Assembly: GCF_002723835.1 (NCBI RefSeq)
Contig: NZ_BEWG01000084.1
Coordinates: forward strand, 1-49,322
Source: Mycobacterium sp. shizuoka-1
Lineage (GTDB): Bacteria; Actinomycetota; Actinomycetes; Mycobacteriales; Mycobacteriaceae
Reading direction: 5' to 3'
Length of the DNA: 49,322 nucleotides
The position numbers were made by a program, and so were the translations under genes. The stretch's first letter is position 1. The number at the start of each line of letters is the position of its first letter. Positions 1-8,380 of the stretch are shown here, one piece after another. The notes under the pieces are model-generated. The model did not search any database. It was not told where the DNA came from and saw nothing but the letters and a program-made list of their open reading frames with translations.

Positions 1-462
1 GTACACCGGCACTTCAGACAAGTCACTTCCCGGGTCCGCCCCCTCACGCTACAACCGCAGGGTCTTGACACAGAGAGGCGTCATTACCTGGCCCTGTTCG
101 ACGGGGTGGACGGCCGGGCGTTATGGCTCGGACGCACCAAACGCATCGCGTCGACCGATCAACGAATCATCCTGCACGCCAAGCACCGCGGCTGTACCCG
201 GCCCGGCTGTGACGCCCCCGGCTATCACTCCGCAGTGCACCACGCCGCCCGAGACTGGAAGAACGGTGGCCGCACCGACATCGACGACCTCACCCTGGCC
301 TGCCCACCAGACAACCAACTGGTCGAAACCGGCGGCTGGAACACCCGCATCCTGCCCAACGGCCAGACCGAATGGATCCCCCCACCCGGCCTACCCATGC
401 TCCACGGCGGCACCAACGACTACCACCACCCCGAACGACTACTCGAGGACGACGACCCATGA
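1..462 (+). CDS. 13E12-family DUF222/HNH endonuclease, C-terminal part
   Basis: The frame is open from the window edge to TGA at 460, so only the C-terminal ~153 residues are visible and the start lies upstream. It carries an HNH nuclease signature: a Cys pair in 'GCTRPGCDAP', then 'HHAARDW', then 'DIDDLTLACPPDNQL'. This is the usual end of the mycobacterial 13E12 repeat family, in which an N-terminal DUF222 region precedes an HNH domain. Such genes are multicopy, recombine often and are linked to REP13E12 elements. The next 55 codons continue in the same frame as a piece of an unrelated VOC gene, so this copy probably inserted into, or recombined with, that gene. Whether the full protein is intact cannot be judged here. 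Confidence 0.82.
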   Translation, partial: VHRHFRQVTSRVRPLTLQPQGLDTERRHYLALFDGVDGRALWLGRTKRIASTDQRIILHAKHRGCTRPGCDAPGYHSAVHHAARDWKNGGRTDIDDLTLACPPDNQLVETGGWNTRILPNGQTEWIPPPGLPMLHGGTNDYHHPERLLEDDDP

Positions 463-627
463 CTGCCCAGGTGTCTGACCGACGATGTCGACACCGCCTA
501 CCACCAAGCCCGGGAACGCGGCTACGAGATCGTCCATCCGCTGACCACCGAGTCGTGGGGCGTGCGGCGGTTCTTCGTCCGCGATCCGAGCGGCAATGTG
601 CTCAACGTTGTGGGGCAGCCGGATTGA
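463..627 (+). pseudogene. VOC/glyoxalase-family protein, C-terminal remnant
   Basis: Directly after the TGA of the HNH gene, the same frame encodes about 54 residues ending in TGA at 625. They include 'DDVDTAYHQARERGYEI' and 'RRFFVRDPSGNVLNVV'. This pattern, with an (F/Y)xxDPxGNxxxV strand near the C terminus, is typical of the last beta-alpha-beta module of vicinal-oxygen-chelate proteins (glyoxalase/bleomycin-resistance fold). No in-frame ATG, GTG or TTG follows the TGA, and the N-terminal half is absent. I read it as the decayed 3' end of a VOC gene interrupted by the 13E12 element. Confidence 0.7.
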
Positions 628-630
628 GCG

Positions 631-1632
631 CTATCCGGTCGGCGTCGCACCCAGAACGCGCTGCAGGTCGCCCTTCATCGCCTGCAGCTGTGCACCCCAA
701 TAACCCCAGCTGTGGGTTCCGCTGGGCGGGAAGTTGAACACCGCGTTGCGGCCACCGGCAGCCAAGTACTTGCGCTGGAACTCCTTGTTGGTGTTCAGGG
801 TGATGTTCTCCAGATAGCCGGCGGTGAACAGACCGCCGAACGTCGGGTCGTCGGTGTTGTCGAGCTCCGACGGTGCTCCCGTGCCGCAATAGATCCACAC
901 CGCGGTCCCGTTGGCCACCAACCGCGGGATGTTGACCATCGGGTCGTTGCGCTGCCAGGCCGGATCATTGCTCGGCCCCCACATGTCCGTCGAGCGATAG
1001 CCGCCGCCGTCCTTCATCGCAAAACCGATCAACGTCGGCCACAGCCCCAGCGACGGGTTGAGGAAGCCGGACAGCGAACTGGCGAAGATGAATTGGGTGG
1101 GATGCCAGATCGCCAGCGTCAGCGCGGCGCTGCCCGACATCGACAACCCGACCACCGCATTGTTGATCGGTGTGATCGCCCGATTGACGGCCAGCCAGTT
1201 CGGCAGCTCCTGGGTCAAAAAGGTTTCCCACTTGTAGGTCAGCGTCCCGTTGGACCCGGCCGCCGGTCGATACCAGTCGCTGTAGAAGCTCGATTGGCCG
1301 CCGACCGGCATCACCAGCGACAGGCCCGACTGGTAGTACCACTCGAACGCCGCGGTGTTGATGTCCCAGCCGTTCTCGTCGTCGCGGGCGCGCAGCCCGT
1401 CCAACAGGTAGACCGCGTGCGGGCCACCACCCTGGAACTGCACCCGGATGGTGCGGCCCATCGCCGGCGACGGCACGTCCAGCGCCTCAACCGGCAGGCC
1501 GGCCCGCGAGTATGCCGCCGCGGGCGCTGCTGTCTGGCCCGCAACCCCCGCGAGGCCGGGCATCAGCACGGCCGCTGTGGTGACCACCGCAAGCCGGCGC
1601 ATCCCGCGGACCGCGGCGCGCAGCGAGGTCAT
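631..1632 (-). CDS. Antigen 85-family mycolyltransferase (exported)
   Basis: This 333-residue protein belongs to the antigen 85 family (FbpA/B/C). Those enzymes transfer mycolic acids between trehalose monomycolates and onto arabinogalactan outside the membrane. A signal peptide of about 40 residues ends 'APAAA' before 'YSRAGLPVEALDVPSPAMGR', which matches the mature start of Ag85. The catalytic triad is visible: Ser166 in 'GLSMSGSAAL' (mature position 126, as in Ag85B), Glu275 in 'AGYLENITL' and His307 in 'SGTHSWGYW'. It is therefore not the inactive MPT51 type. The ATG at 1632 gives a normal signal peptide; an in-frame start at 1680 would add an unlikely Cys-rich leader. It is convergent with the VOC remnant, 3 bases away. 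Which paralogue (A, B or C) it is cannot be decided here. Confidence 0.95.
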   Translation of the reverse strand: MTSLRAAVRGMRRLAVVTTAAVLMPGLAGVAGQTAAPAAAYSRAGLPVEALDVPSPAMGRTIRVQFQGGGPHAVYLLDGLRARDDENGWDINTAAFEWYYQSGLSLVMPVGGQSSFYSDWYRPAAGSNGTLTYKWETFLTQELPNWLAVNRAITPINNAVVGLSMSGSAALTLAIWHPTQFIFASSLSGFLNPSLGLWPTLIGFAMKDGGGYRSTDMWGPSNDPAWQRNDPMVNIPRLVANGTAVWIYCGTGAPSELDNTDDPTFGGLFTAGYLENITLNTNKEFQRKYLAAGGRNAVFNFPPSGTHSWGYWGAQLQAMKGDLQRVLGATPTG

Positions 1633-1725
1633 CACGACGAGCAAGGTAGCAACGCAACAGCCTCCGGCCCGGACCGGCACACCTGCCGTAACGGCTTTGT
1701 GATCAGAGGCTTTCGGGCTGCATTC

Positions 1726-2190
1726 TCATGCCGCCCGCCCGCGTATCCCCAGCACCGGCTGTCGGCTCTCGCGATCGCAGAAGTCCGCCGCCCAGGGCCA
1801 CCGCCCGCGGCCGTCCGCCCACACCAGCTGCAGCGCACGGATCGGGCCGTACAGGGCGACCGCACAGGTCAGATGGGCGTCGGGATGGTCGACCTCGACC
1901 ACCTCCAGCATCGGGCCGCCGCAGAAGGTGAACTGCTGGCCCGCGGTGAGCTGCGCGCCGCGCAGGATGCGTTCTGCCGATCCGTTCAGCACGCGGGCCG
2001 CGCGCTGTGGTGACACGTTGGTCATCAACAGTTCGGGCACGTCGTAGTCGCTCAAGCCGACCGTGTAGGCCAACGGCATGCGCGCCGACTCGACGTATTG
2101 CACTGCCCAGCCGCGGCGCAGGATCTTGGCGCGGACCACATCGAGATAGTCGGCGACGGTGCAGCCCGGGTGGTCGCACATCCAGCACAT
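1726..2190 (-). CDS. DUF4262 domain-containing protein
   Basis: The protein has 154 residues and no signal peptide. It starts 'MCWMCDHPGC', a small Cys cluster that could bind metal, followed by 'LRRGWAVQYVESARMPLAYTVGL'-type sequence and 'TFCGGPMLEVVEVDHPDAH'. The 'GW.VQ.V......AYT.GL' pattern is the hallmark of DUF4262, a widespread actinobacterial family of unknown biochemical role. An A/G-rich Shine-Dalgarno (AAAGGGG) lies about 9 bases before the ATG. It is co-oriented with nagA, 90 bases downstream, but nothing links it to amino-sugar metabolism. Confidence 0.8.
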   Translation of the reverse strand: MCWMCDHPGCTVADYLDVVRAKILRRGWAVQYVESARMPLAYTVGLSDYDVPELLMTNVSPQRAARVLNGSAERILRGAQLTAGQQFTFCGGPMLEVVEVDHPDAHLTCAVALYGPIRALQLVWADGRGRWPWAADFCDRESRQPVLGIRGRAA

Positions 2191-2280
2191 CGCGGAACCC
2201 CTTTCGTCACGGCCGTGTCGACGGCTCTGCTGACACCATGCACCGGGGGTCCGACAAGAACTCGAACACGCGTTCGTCGC

Positions 2281-3411
2281 TCAGCGCGCCACCCATGCGC
2301 CGCCGTGCAGAACGCCGGCCACCGCCAGGTCTGCGTCGAGGGCCACCAGATCGGCGCGCGCGCCGGCGACCAGCTCTGGAGGCGGAAGCCCAAGAGCGCG
2401 AGCGGGATTGACCGACGACTGGCGCACCGCGAGCAGTAAGGCCTCGTCGCGGGGCAGTGCGTTGTGGGTGACCGCGAACCGGAACACCCGGCCCATGGTC
2501 GCTGTGCTGCCCGCGATGGTCGACGTGCCGGCCAGCGTGGCCACCGCGTCGATGACGTCGACGTCCATCCGGCCGATCCGATACCGTCCGTCACTCATCC
2601 CCGCGGCGGCCATGGCGTCGGTGATCAGCGACACCCGGTCGGGGCCGGCGGCCCGGCAGACGTGCCGGTACAGGGCGGCGTCGACATGCACCCCGTCGGC
2701 GATCAACTCGACCGTCACCCGCGGGTCGTCGAGCAATGCGATCACCGGCCCGGGTTCGCGGTGGTGGATCGGGCGCATCGCGTTGAAAAGGTGTGTTCCC
2801 ACCGTGGCGCCCGCGTCGATCGCCGCGCGGGTCTGGTCATAGGTGGCCTCGGTGTGTCCGACCGCCGCGACCGCGCCGGCCGCCACGATCCGCTCGATCG
2901 CCGCCAGGGCGCCTGCGCGTTCGGGTGCCAGGGTGACCATCCGGATGGCGCCGGCGCCGGCGCGCAGCACGCTGTCCAGTTCGGCCGGATCCGGGTCCCG
3001 CAGCAGGACCGGATCGTGTGCCCCGCACCGCTGCGTGGCCAGCCACGGTCCCTCCAGGTGGACACCGGCGATCAGCCCGTCGGCCACATGGCCGGTCAAC
3101 ACCTCGACCTGGTGCAGCAGATCCACCGGCCCGGCCGACACCAGTGATGCGATCACCGTGGTGGTGCCGTGCCGGCGATGACACTCGACGGCGGCCACGG
3201 TGTCGGCCCGGCTGGCCCCCGAGAAGTCCGCACCGCCGCCGCCGTGCATGTGGGTGTCGACGAATCCCGGCGCGATGGTGTCGAAGTCGCGATCGGCGGG
3301 CCGGGGGGACGCACCGGACCCGATCGCCCGCACGGTGCCGTCGGCGACCTCGATCCACCCCGGCCGCAACAACTCTGCGCCGGTCAGCACGCTCTGTGCG
3401 GTCAGCAGCAC
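2281..3411 (-). CDS. nagA: N-acetylglucosamine-6-phosphate deacetylase NagA
   Basis: The enzyme removes acetate from GlcNAc-6-phosphate to give glucosamine-6-phosphate, the first cytosolic step after PTS uptake. At 376 residues it is the usual length. Amidohydrolase landmarks are present in order: the HxH metal motif in 'GFVDTHMHGGGGADFSG', Glu in 'HLEGPW', His in 'GHTEATYDQ', 'THLFNAMRPIHHREPG', and the catalytic Asp in 'SLITDAM'. The GTG start immediately follows the TGA of nagB, so the two are translationally linked. With crr and nagB it forms one operon that feeds GlcNAc into fructose-6-phosphate. Confidence 0.95.
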   Translation of the reverse strand: MLLTAQSVLTGAELLRPGWIEVADGTVRAIGSGASPRPADRDFDTIAPGFVDTHMHGGGGADFSGASRADTVAAVECHRRHGTTTVIASLVSAGPVDLLHQVEVLTGHVADGLIAGVHLEGPWLATQRCGAHDPVLLRDPDPAELDSVLRAGAGAIRMVTLAPERAGALAAIERIVAAGAVAAVGHTEATYDQTRAAIDAGATVGTHLFNAMRPIHHREPGPVIALLDDPRVTVELIADGVHVDAALYRHVCRAAGPDRVSLITDAMAAAGMSDGRYRIGRMDVDVIDAVATLAGTSTIAGSTATMGRVFRFAVTHNALPRDEALLLAVRQSSVNPARALGLPPPELVAGARADLVALDADLAVAGVLHGGAWVAR

Positions 3412-4197
3412 TCAGATGCCCTGCCACTGCGGTTTGGACAGGTAGGTCTCCCGGTAGTAGTCGGCCAACTGCAGCCGGCGCGCGGCGCTGCCGTCGAGCA
3501 GCACCGTGACGTGGCGGTGGTGCTGCAGAATCGTGGCCGGCCACATCGCGCTCACCGCCCCCTCGACCAGATGGTGCACCGCCTCGGCCTTGGCCCGCCC
3601 GGTGGCCACCAGGATCACGTGCCGGGCCGCCATGATGGTACCCAGTCCCTGGGTCAGGCAGTGCGTCGGGACGCGGTCGACGTCGTCGTCGAAGAAGCGG
3701 GCATTGTCGACACGCGTCTGACGTGTCAGCGTTTTGATCCGGGTGCGCGATGCCAGCGACGAGCCGGGCTCGTTGAACCCGATGTGGCCGTCGGTGCCGA
3801 TCCCCAGGATCTGCAGATCGATCCCGCCGGCGGCGTCGATGGCCTGCTCGTAGGCCGCGCACGCCGCCGGGATGTCGGCGGCCAGACCGTCGGGACCGGC
3901 CACCGCGCCCGGCGCGAAATCGACGCGTGAGACGAACACCGAATCGATGACGTTGCGGTAGCGCTCGGGATGATCGGCGGGCAGCCCGACGTACTCGTCG
4001 AGGGTGAAGCCGCGGGCCTGACCGAACGAGACCCGGCCGGCCTGGCAGCGGGCGGCCAGTTCGTCATAGATCGTCAGCGGCGACGAGCCGGTGGCCAGCC
4101 CCAGCACCGCGGTCGGTTTACGCCTCAGCAGCGCCTCGACCGCATCGGCGGCGATGGTGCCGATCTGGCGGCTGTCCTCGACGATGACGACTTCCAT
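3412..4197 (-). CDS. nagB: Glucosamine-6-phosphate deaminase NagB
   Basis: It converts glucosamine-6-phosphate to fructose-6-phosphate and ammonia. The protein has 261 residues with the full set of family motifs: the phosphate loop 'LGLATGSSPLTIYDEL', 'GFTLDEYVGLPADHPERY' with the catalytic Asp, and 'GIGTDGHIGFNEPGSS' with the catalytic His. The ATG at 4197 lies 15 bases after the stop of crr, and its own stop abuts the start of nagA, indicating the operon crr-nagB-nagA. No clear Shine-Dalgarno precedes the ATG, which suggests translation is coupled to crr. Confidence 0.95.
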   Translation of the reverse strand: MEVVIVEDSRQIGTIAADAVEALLRRKPTAVLGLATGSSPLTIYDELAARCQAGRVSFGQARGFTLDEYVGLPADHPERYRNVIDSVFVSRVDFAPGAVAGPDGLAADIPAACAAYEQAIDAAGGIDLQILGIGTDGHIGFNEPGSSLASRTRIKTLTRQTRVDNARFFDDDVDRVPTHCLTQGLGTIMAARHVILVATGRAKAEAVHHLVEGAVSAMWPATILQHHRHVTVLLDGSAARRLQLADYYRETYLSKPQWQGI

Positions 4198-4212
4198 AGC
4201 CCAACCCGCGCC

Positions 4213-4683
4213 CTACTTGTCGGCCGTGAAAAGTTCTGCACCGGCAGTGATTTCAGAACCGGTGGCGACCGCATCGCCGACCGTGACATTACCCGCATCA
4301 CGTTCGTCCATGACCACGACGGGAACGATCGGGTTCAGGCCCGCCGCCACCACCGCCGGGACGTCGTAGGTGATCACCTTCTGGCCGGTGGTCACGGTGT
4401 CGCCCTCGGCGACATGAGCCTGGAAGCCGACGCCGTTGCGCGTCACCGTGTCGAGCCCGAGATGGACCAGAACACCGACGTTCTCGCTCGTCATGATGAC
4501 GTAGGCGTGCGGCATCAGCTTGAGGATCCGTCCGCTGACCGGCGCCACCGCATCGACGACGCCATGCGGGGGATCGACCGCGGCGCCGTAACCCACCATG
4601 CCCTGGGAGAAGACCGGGTCGGGAACGTCACCGAGGGCGACGGCGCGCCCGGATACCGGCGCGTGGACTGGCGTGGTGCTCAC
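4213..4683 (-). CDS. crr: PTS system glucose/GlcNAc-type EIIA component (Crr-like)
   Basis: This is a stand-alone EIIA domain of 156 residues that passes phosphate from HPr to the EIIB domain of the divergent nagE product. The two active-site histidines of the EIIA-Glc fold are visible 15 residues apart, as in E. coli Crr: His59 in 'LMPHAYVIMTS' and His74 in 'VGVLVHLGLDTV'. I chose GTG at 4683 because AAGGAG lies 6 bases upstream and the sequence begins at the domain edge. The longer frame to 4845 would run back across the divergent promoter region and add a leader unlike this family. Confidence 0.93.
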   Translation of the reverse strand: MSTTPVHAPVSGRAVALGDVPDPVFSQGMVGYGAAVDPPHGVVDAVAPVSGRILKLMPHAYVIMTSENVGVLVHLGLDTVTRNGVGFQAHVAEGDTVTTGQKVITYDVPAVVAAGLNPIVPVVVMDERDAGNVTVGDAVATGSEITAGAELFTADK

Positions 4684-4705
4684 AGCATCTCCTTGCCTCG
4701 GGTGG

Positions 4706-4717
4706 TATTCGAGAATA
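4706..4717. promoter_or_regulatory. Inverted repeat in the crr/nagE divergent promoter region
   Basis: TATTC-GA-GAATA is a perfect 5-2-5 inverted repeat. On the minus strand it contains TATTCT, a plausible -10 (TANNNT) for crr, 34 bases before its GTG. A repressor bound here could control the crr-nagB-nagA promoter. The sequence does not resemble the DasR/GntR operator known for streptomycete GlcNAc genes, so I assign no regulator. Confidence 0.35.
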
Positions 4718-4811
4718 GAGAGTCGGCGCACGCGGGCGTGGCGAAAACTTCGTCTGACATGCGAATGTGTGTCTAAGCTTCGGCTGTGCTGCGACAGAGG
4801 GAGGTCGGCAG

Positions 4812-6383
4812 TTGACCAGCGAACCCACCAAAAATACAGGGGCACAGCAAAAGTCGGGACTGAGCATCCCGGGCTTCGCGCAGCTGCAACGCCTGGGCAA
4901 GAGCTTGATGCTGCCGATCGCCGTTCTGCCGGCGGCGGGCATCCTGCTGCGACTGGGTCAGGACGACCTGCTGGGCCGCATCAAGGCCCCGGTGATCGGC
5001 CCGTTCTTCCAGGCGATGAGCGCTGCCGGCGGAGCGCTGTTCACCAACCTGCCGTTGCTGTTCGCGGTCGGCGTGGCGATCGGCTTCGCCCGCAAGGCCG
5101 ATGGATCCACCGCATTGTCGGCGGTCGTCGGATATCTGGTGATGCAGGCGGTGTTCAAGACGATGTCGCCGTTTGTGCTCGCCGGGCAGCTCGACAAGGC
5201 CGGCGAGCAGGCGCAGATCAACTACAGCGTGTTCGGCGGGATCATCGTCGGGCTGCTCACCGCATGGCTGTTCGACCGGTACCACACCATCCAATTGCCG
5301 CCTTATCTCGGCTTCTTCGGTGGCCGGCGGTTCGTGCCGATCGTGGTGTCACTGGCGAGCCTGGTGGTCGCCTTCGCGATGAGTTACTTCTATCCGGTCT
5401 TCGACGCCGGGCTCACCGGGCTCGGGCACTTCATCGGCGGCGCCGGAGCCCTGGGCGCATTCGTGTACGGCTTCGCCAACCGCATGCTGATACCCCTGGG
5501 CCTGCACCACATCCTGAATTCCTACGTGTGGTTCATCTACGGCAGCTACCCGACCGGCGACGGCCATGTGGCGACCGGCGAGCTGAGCCGGTTCGCCGCG
5601 GGCGACCCCAGCGCGGGATTGCTCACCTCGGGCTTCTATCCGATCCTGATGTTCGGTCTGCCCGCCGCCGCGCTGGCGATGATCCACGTCGCCAACAAAA
5701 AGCAGCGCAAGGTGGCATTCGGCATCCTGTCGGCCGCCGCGCTGACAGCGTTCCTCACCGGTGTGACCGAGCCGCTGGAGTTCGCGTTCATGTTCGTGGC
5801 CTTTCCGCTCTACATCGTGCACGCCGTGCTGACCGGCTTGTCGCTGGCCATCGCCTACCTGCTCGACATCCATCTCGGGTTCTCGTTCTCGGCGGGCCTG
5901 ATCGACCTGCTGCTGTACGGCACCGCGCCCGCCGCCAAGAACATCCCGTTGCTGATCGTGATGGGTCTGGTCTTCTTCGCGGTCTACTACGTGTTGTTCC
6001 GGTTCGCGATCACGAAGTGGAACATGCGCACTCCCGGCCGCGAGCCCGACGCCGAGTTCGCCGCCGAAGAGCGGGCGAACCTCTCCGAAGGGGCGGACTC
6101 GGCGACCGCCGTGGACGCCGGTGCCGCGGCGGCAACCGCGCCGGCCGGCGTCGACAGCAAAGCCGAACAACTCATCGCGGCCTTCGGCGGCCGGGAGAAT
6201 CTGCGCAGCGTCGACGCCTGCATCACCCGCCTGCGGATGGAGGTGGTCGACACCGGCAAGGTCGACCAGGACAGGCTGCGCAGCCTGGGGGCCGCCGGGG
6301 TCATCGAGGTCGGCACCAGCGTGCAGGCCGTCTTCGGCACCCAGGCCGAGGCGCTCAAGAACGAGATCACCGACGCCCTGTGA
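4812..6383 (+). CDS. nagE: PTS GlcNAc/glucose-specific EIICB permease (NagE/PtsG family)
   Basis: This is a membrane permease of 523 residues: an EIIC domain with about ten membrane segments (roughly residues 25-410) and a C-terminal EIIB domain (about 445-523). EIIC motifs include 'LMLPIAVLPAAGILLRLG', 'GLHHILNSYVWFIYG' and 'TGVTEPLEFAFMF'. EIIB carries the phosphorylated Cys (about residue 470) in 'DACITRLRMEV'. TTG at 4812 is the best start, with GGGAGG 8 bases upstream. The neighbouring nagA, nagB and crr make GlcNAc the likely substrate, but the family also includes glucose permeases. EIIA is missing from this polypeptide and is supplied by the divergent crr product. Confidence 0.92.
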   Translation: MTSEPTKNTGAQQKSGLSIPGFAQLQRLGKSLMLPIAVLPAAGILLRLGQDDLLGRIKAPVIGPFFQAMSAAGGALFTNLPLLFAVGVAIGFARKADGSTALSAVVGYLVMQAVFKTMSPFVLAGQLDKAGEQAQINYSVFGGIIVGLLTAWLFDRYHTIQLPPYLGFFGGRRFVPIVVSLASLVVAFAMSYFYPVFDAGLTGLGHFIGGAGALGAFVYGFANRMLIPLGLHHILNSYVWFIYGSYPTGDGHVATGELSRFAAGDPSAGLLTSGFYPILMFGLPAAALAMIHVANKKQRKVAFGILSAAALTAFLTGVTEPLEFAFMFVAFPLYIVHAVLTGLSLAIAYLLDIHLGFSFSAGLIDLLLYGTAPAAKNIPLLIVMGLVFFAVYYVLFRFAITKWNMRTPGREPDAEFAAEERANLSEGADSATAVDAGAAAATAPAGVDSKAEQLIAAFGGRENLRSVDACITRLRMEVVDTGKVDQDRLRSLGAAGVIEVGTSVQAVFGTQAEALKNEITDAL

Positions 6384-6469
6384 CGGTTTGCGACGGCTAA
6401 CGGATCTGGTCGGCCGGTCGATAACGTGGTTAAGTAGGTCAACCGCGGACTCTCGGGGGGCGGAATCAG

Positions 6470-6757
6470 GTGACAGTGAAACGACGGATCCTCATCGGCG
6501 TGTGTTCGGTGGCGCTCGCCGCCGGTTCGCTGGCGCTTGCCGCGCCGGCCGCCGCGGATTGCCCCAGCGGCACGGTCCCGACCCGTTTCCCCGGCGTGTG
6601 CGTGGCCGGCCAGTCGGGCGGGCAGATTCCGCAGGCTGTCGGCCCGTCGGACGTCAGCACCAACTTCCAGCCGAACCAGATTCCCACGATGAACGGTGTG
6701 CCCTGTAACTGGCAGCATTGGGGCACCTGCTGGGGGATGGCGCAGAACGGCGGTTAG
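6470..6757 (+). CDS. Small exported Cys-containing protein
   Basis: The protein has 95 residues with a clear Sec signal peptide ('RRILIGVCSVALAAGSLALA'), cleaved after 'APAAA' just before 'DCPSG'. The mature part of about 65 residues has four cysteines ('DCPSG', 'GVCVAG', 'VPCNWQ', 'GTCWG'), enough for two disulfides, and a Trp-rich tail. GTG at 6470 follows a G-rich stretch (GGGGGGCGG) that can serve as ribosome binding site. I do not recognise the family. Small exported proteins of this kind are common in mycobacteria and mostly uncharacterised. Confidence 0.75.
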   Translation: MTVKRRILIGVCSVALAAGSLALAAPAAADCPSGTVPTRFPGVCVAGQSGGQIPQAVGPSDVSTNFQPNQIPTMNGVPCNWQHWGTCWGMAQNGG

Positions 6758-6769
6758 GCCGCACTCGGG

Positions 6770-8155
6770 TCAGGACACCGGAATCCGCCGGGCGGCTTCC
6801 TCGAGTTGGGCCAGCGCAGGTTCGAGCGCGGCGATGAAATCGCCGATGTCTCCCGCGATCTCCGGTGTGGTGGACACCCCGAAATCCAGTGAGCCGCAGT
6901 AGCTCAGACAGGTGATGTTCAGACCGACGTCGAGCATCAACGGTCCGATGGGCACCAGGGTCTGGACCCGGGCGCCGGCCAGATACAGCGGAAAGTCCGG
7001 GCCGGGCACATTGGACACCACCAGATTGATCGGCACGACGCGGTCGCCGAGACGAGCCGCCGAATAGGCCCGGACCGCCAGGCCCAGCAGCCCGGGCGGG
7101 GTGGTCTCGGTCAGCCCGACGAGTTGGTGGTCAGACAGCGTTCGAGCCATCTCCTTTGCCCCGCTGGAGCTTTCGTATATCGCCATCAGTCGTTCGGCCG
7201 CGTCGGCGATGTCGGTGGCCAGTCGTACCGTGGTCGACGTCATCTGGTTCCCGGCAGTGGACGCCTCGGTGTGGGTGGACACCGGGACCTGGGCCACCAG
7301 CGGCCGGTCCGGCAGCTCGCCACGGACCTGCAGATAATCCCGAAGCGCACCCGAAATGATGGTCAGCACAACGTCATTGATCTTCACGTCAAAGGCCTGC
7401 TTGACCGCCTTGACCCGGTCCAGCGGCACACTCGTCCAGGCCACCCGGCGCTGCATGCCGAGCTTGGTGTTGAACCGGGTGGCCGGGGCGTCGAAGAAGT
7501 TCGGCGGTTTGTTGGTCACCGACCGGGCGGCCAGCTGCTGGGACACCGTCTGCTGCACCACCCGCATCACCCGATAGGGCGTCATCACCGCGATGTTGAA
7601 CAACGCGCCCAGCGCGCGCCGTTCGATGCCCGGCAGGCGTCCGTCGGTGTCGGGTACCTCGGTGGCAGGCGGTCGCGGCTGCGCGGTGACGTCGAGCAGG
7701 ATCGAGCTCAGCCCCGCCCCGGACACCCCGTCGATGACGGCGTGGTGAATCTTGGTCAGGTAGGCGATGCGGCCGTTGTCCAGGCCCTCGATGAACCACA
7801 GCTCCCACAGTGGTCGCTCGCGGTCGAGCGGGTAGGACATCAGCCTGCCGATCAGCTGCTCGAGCTCGCGCTGCCCACCCGGCGAGGGAAGTGCGACGTG
7901 CCGGATGTGGTAGTCGACGTCCAGCTCGGTGTCCTCGACGAGCCAGGGTCGATCCAGGCCGTGCCGGGCACCGGCGACCCGGTGGCGCAGGATCGGCAGC
8001 TCGGGCAGCCGGGCTTCGATCAGATCGCGCACCGCTTCGAAGCTGAACCCCGGTACCCCGGTGGGATCGCAGATTCCGAGCGCGCCGATGTGCATCGGAC
8101 AGGACTGGGTGTCGGCCCACCAGAACGCCGCGTCGAGACCGGAAAGGCGTTGCAT
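6770..8155 (-). CDS. WS/DGAT wax ester synthase/diacylglycerol O-acyltransferase
   Basis: The enzyme has 461 residues and is expected to acylate diacylglycerol or alcohols with acyl-CoA to make storage lipid. The catalytic HHxxxDG motif is present as 'HHAVIDG' (His137-His138, Asp142). The N terminus 'MQRLSGLDAAFWWADT' and 'YPLDRERPLWELWFIEGL' are typical of the mycobacterial Tgs family. I start at ATG 8155 because the family begins with this 'M.RLSGLDA' sequence. On the minus strand TACCCT lies 6 bases before the ATG, so translation may be leaderless. The stop is 12 bases from that of the convergent small exported gene. Confidence 0.93.
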   Translation of the reverse strand: MQRLSGLDAAFWWADTQSCPMHIGALGICDPTGVPGFSFEAVRDLIEARLPELPILRHRVAGARHGLDRPWLVEDTELDVDYHIRHVALPSPGGQRELEQLIGRLMSYPLDRERPLWELWFIEGLDNGRIAYLTKIHHAVIDGVSGAGLSSILLDVTAQPRPPATEVPDTDGRLPGIERRALGALFNIAVMTPYRVMRVVQQTVSQQLAARSVTNKPPNFFDAPATRFNTKLGMQRRVAWTSVPLDRVKAVKQAFDVKINDVVLTIISGALRDYLQVRGELPDRPLVAQVPVSTHTEASTAGNQMTSTTVRLATDIADAAERLMAIYESSSGAKEMARTLSDHQLVGLTETTPPGLLGLAVRAYSAARLGDRVVPINLVVSNVPGPDFPLYLAGARVQTLVPIGPLMLDVGLNITCLSYCGSLDFGVSTTPEIAGDIGDFIAALEPALAQLEEAARRIPVS

Positions 8156-8380
8156 GGCGCCAGGGTAGAGCGATCGCTGTGGCGGCTGTCGCCGTTTGCC
8201 GAAAGGCCACACCGAATCGCGCGCACAGGCACCGCACAGCATTGCGCAACCAGGCGCGGCGGCGTCGCGCTGATACGCTGCCAGAGATCATCGGTGCCCG
8301 ATCCCGGTGTTGCGGGGTCCGGCCCGCGTGACGACGTGGTGTCGACGGCGTGGTCTCGAGAAGATAAGCAAAAGTCGGAA

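Noticed and set aside
2263..2276. CGAAC-ACGC-GTTCG hairpin after nagA as a terminator
   Set aside because: Stem of only five pairs with no T tract; too weak to support. It could be chance in a GC-rich gap.
7124..8380. Long plus-strand frame (7124-9628) suggesting an 800-residue protein
   Set aside because: Only the part from 8381 shows acyltransferase motifs; the upstream part is the antisense shadow of the WS/DGAT gene, with Arg/His-rich nonsense composition.
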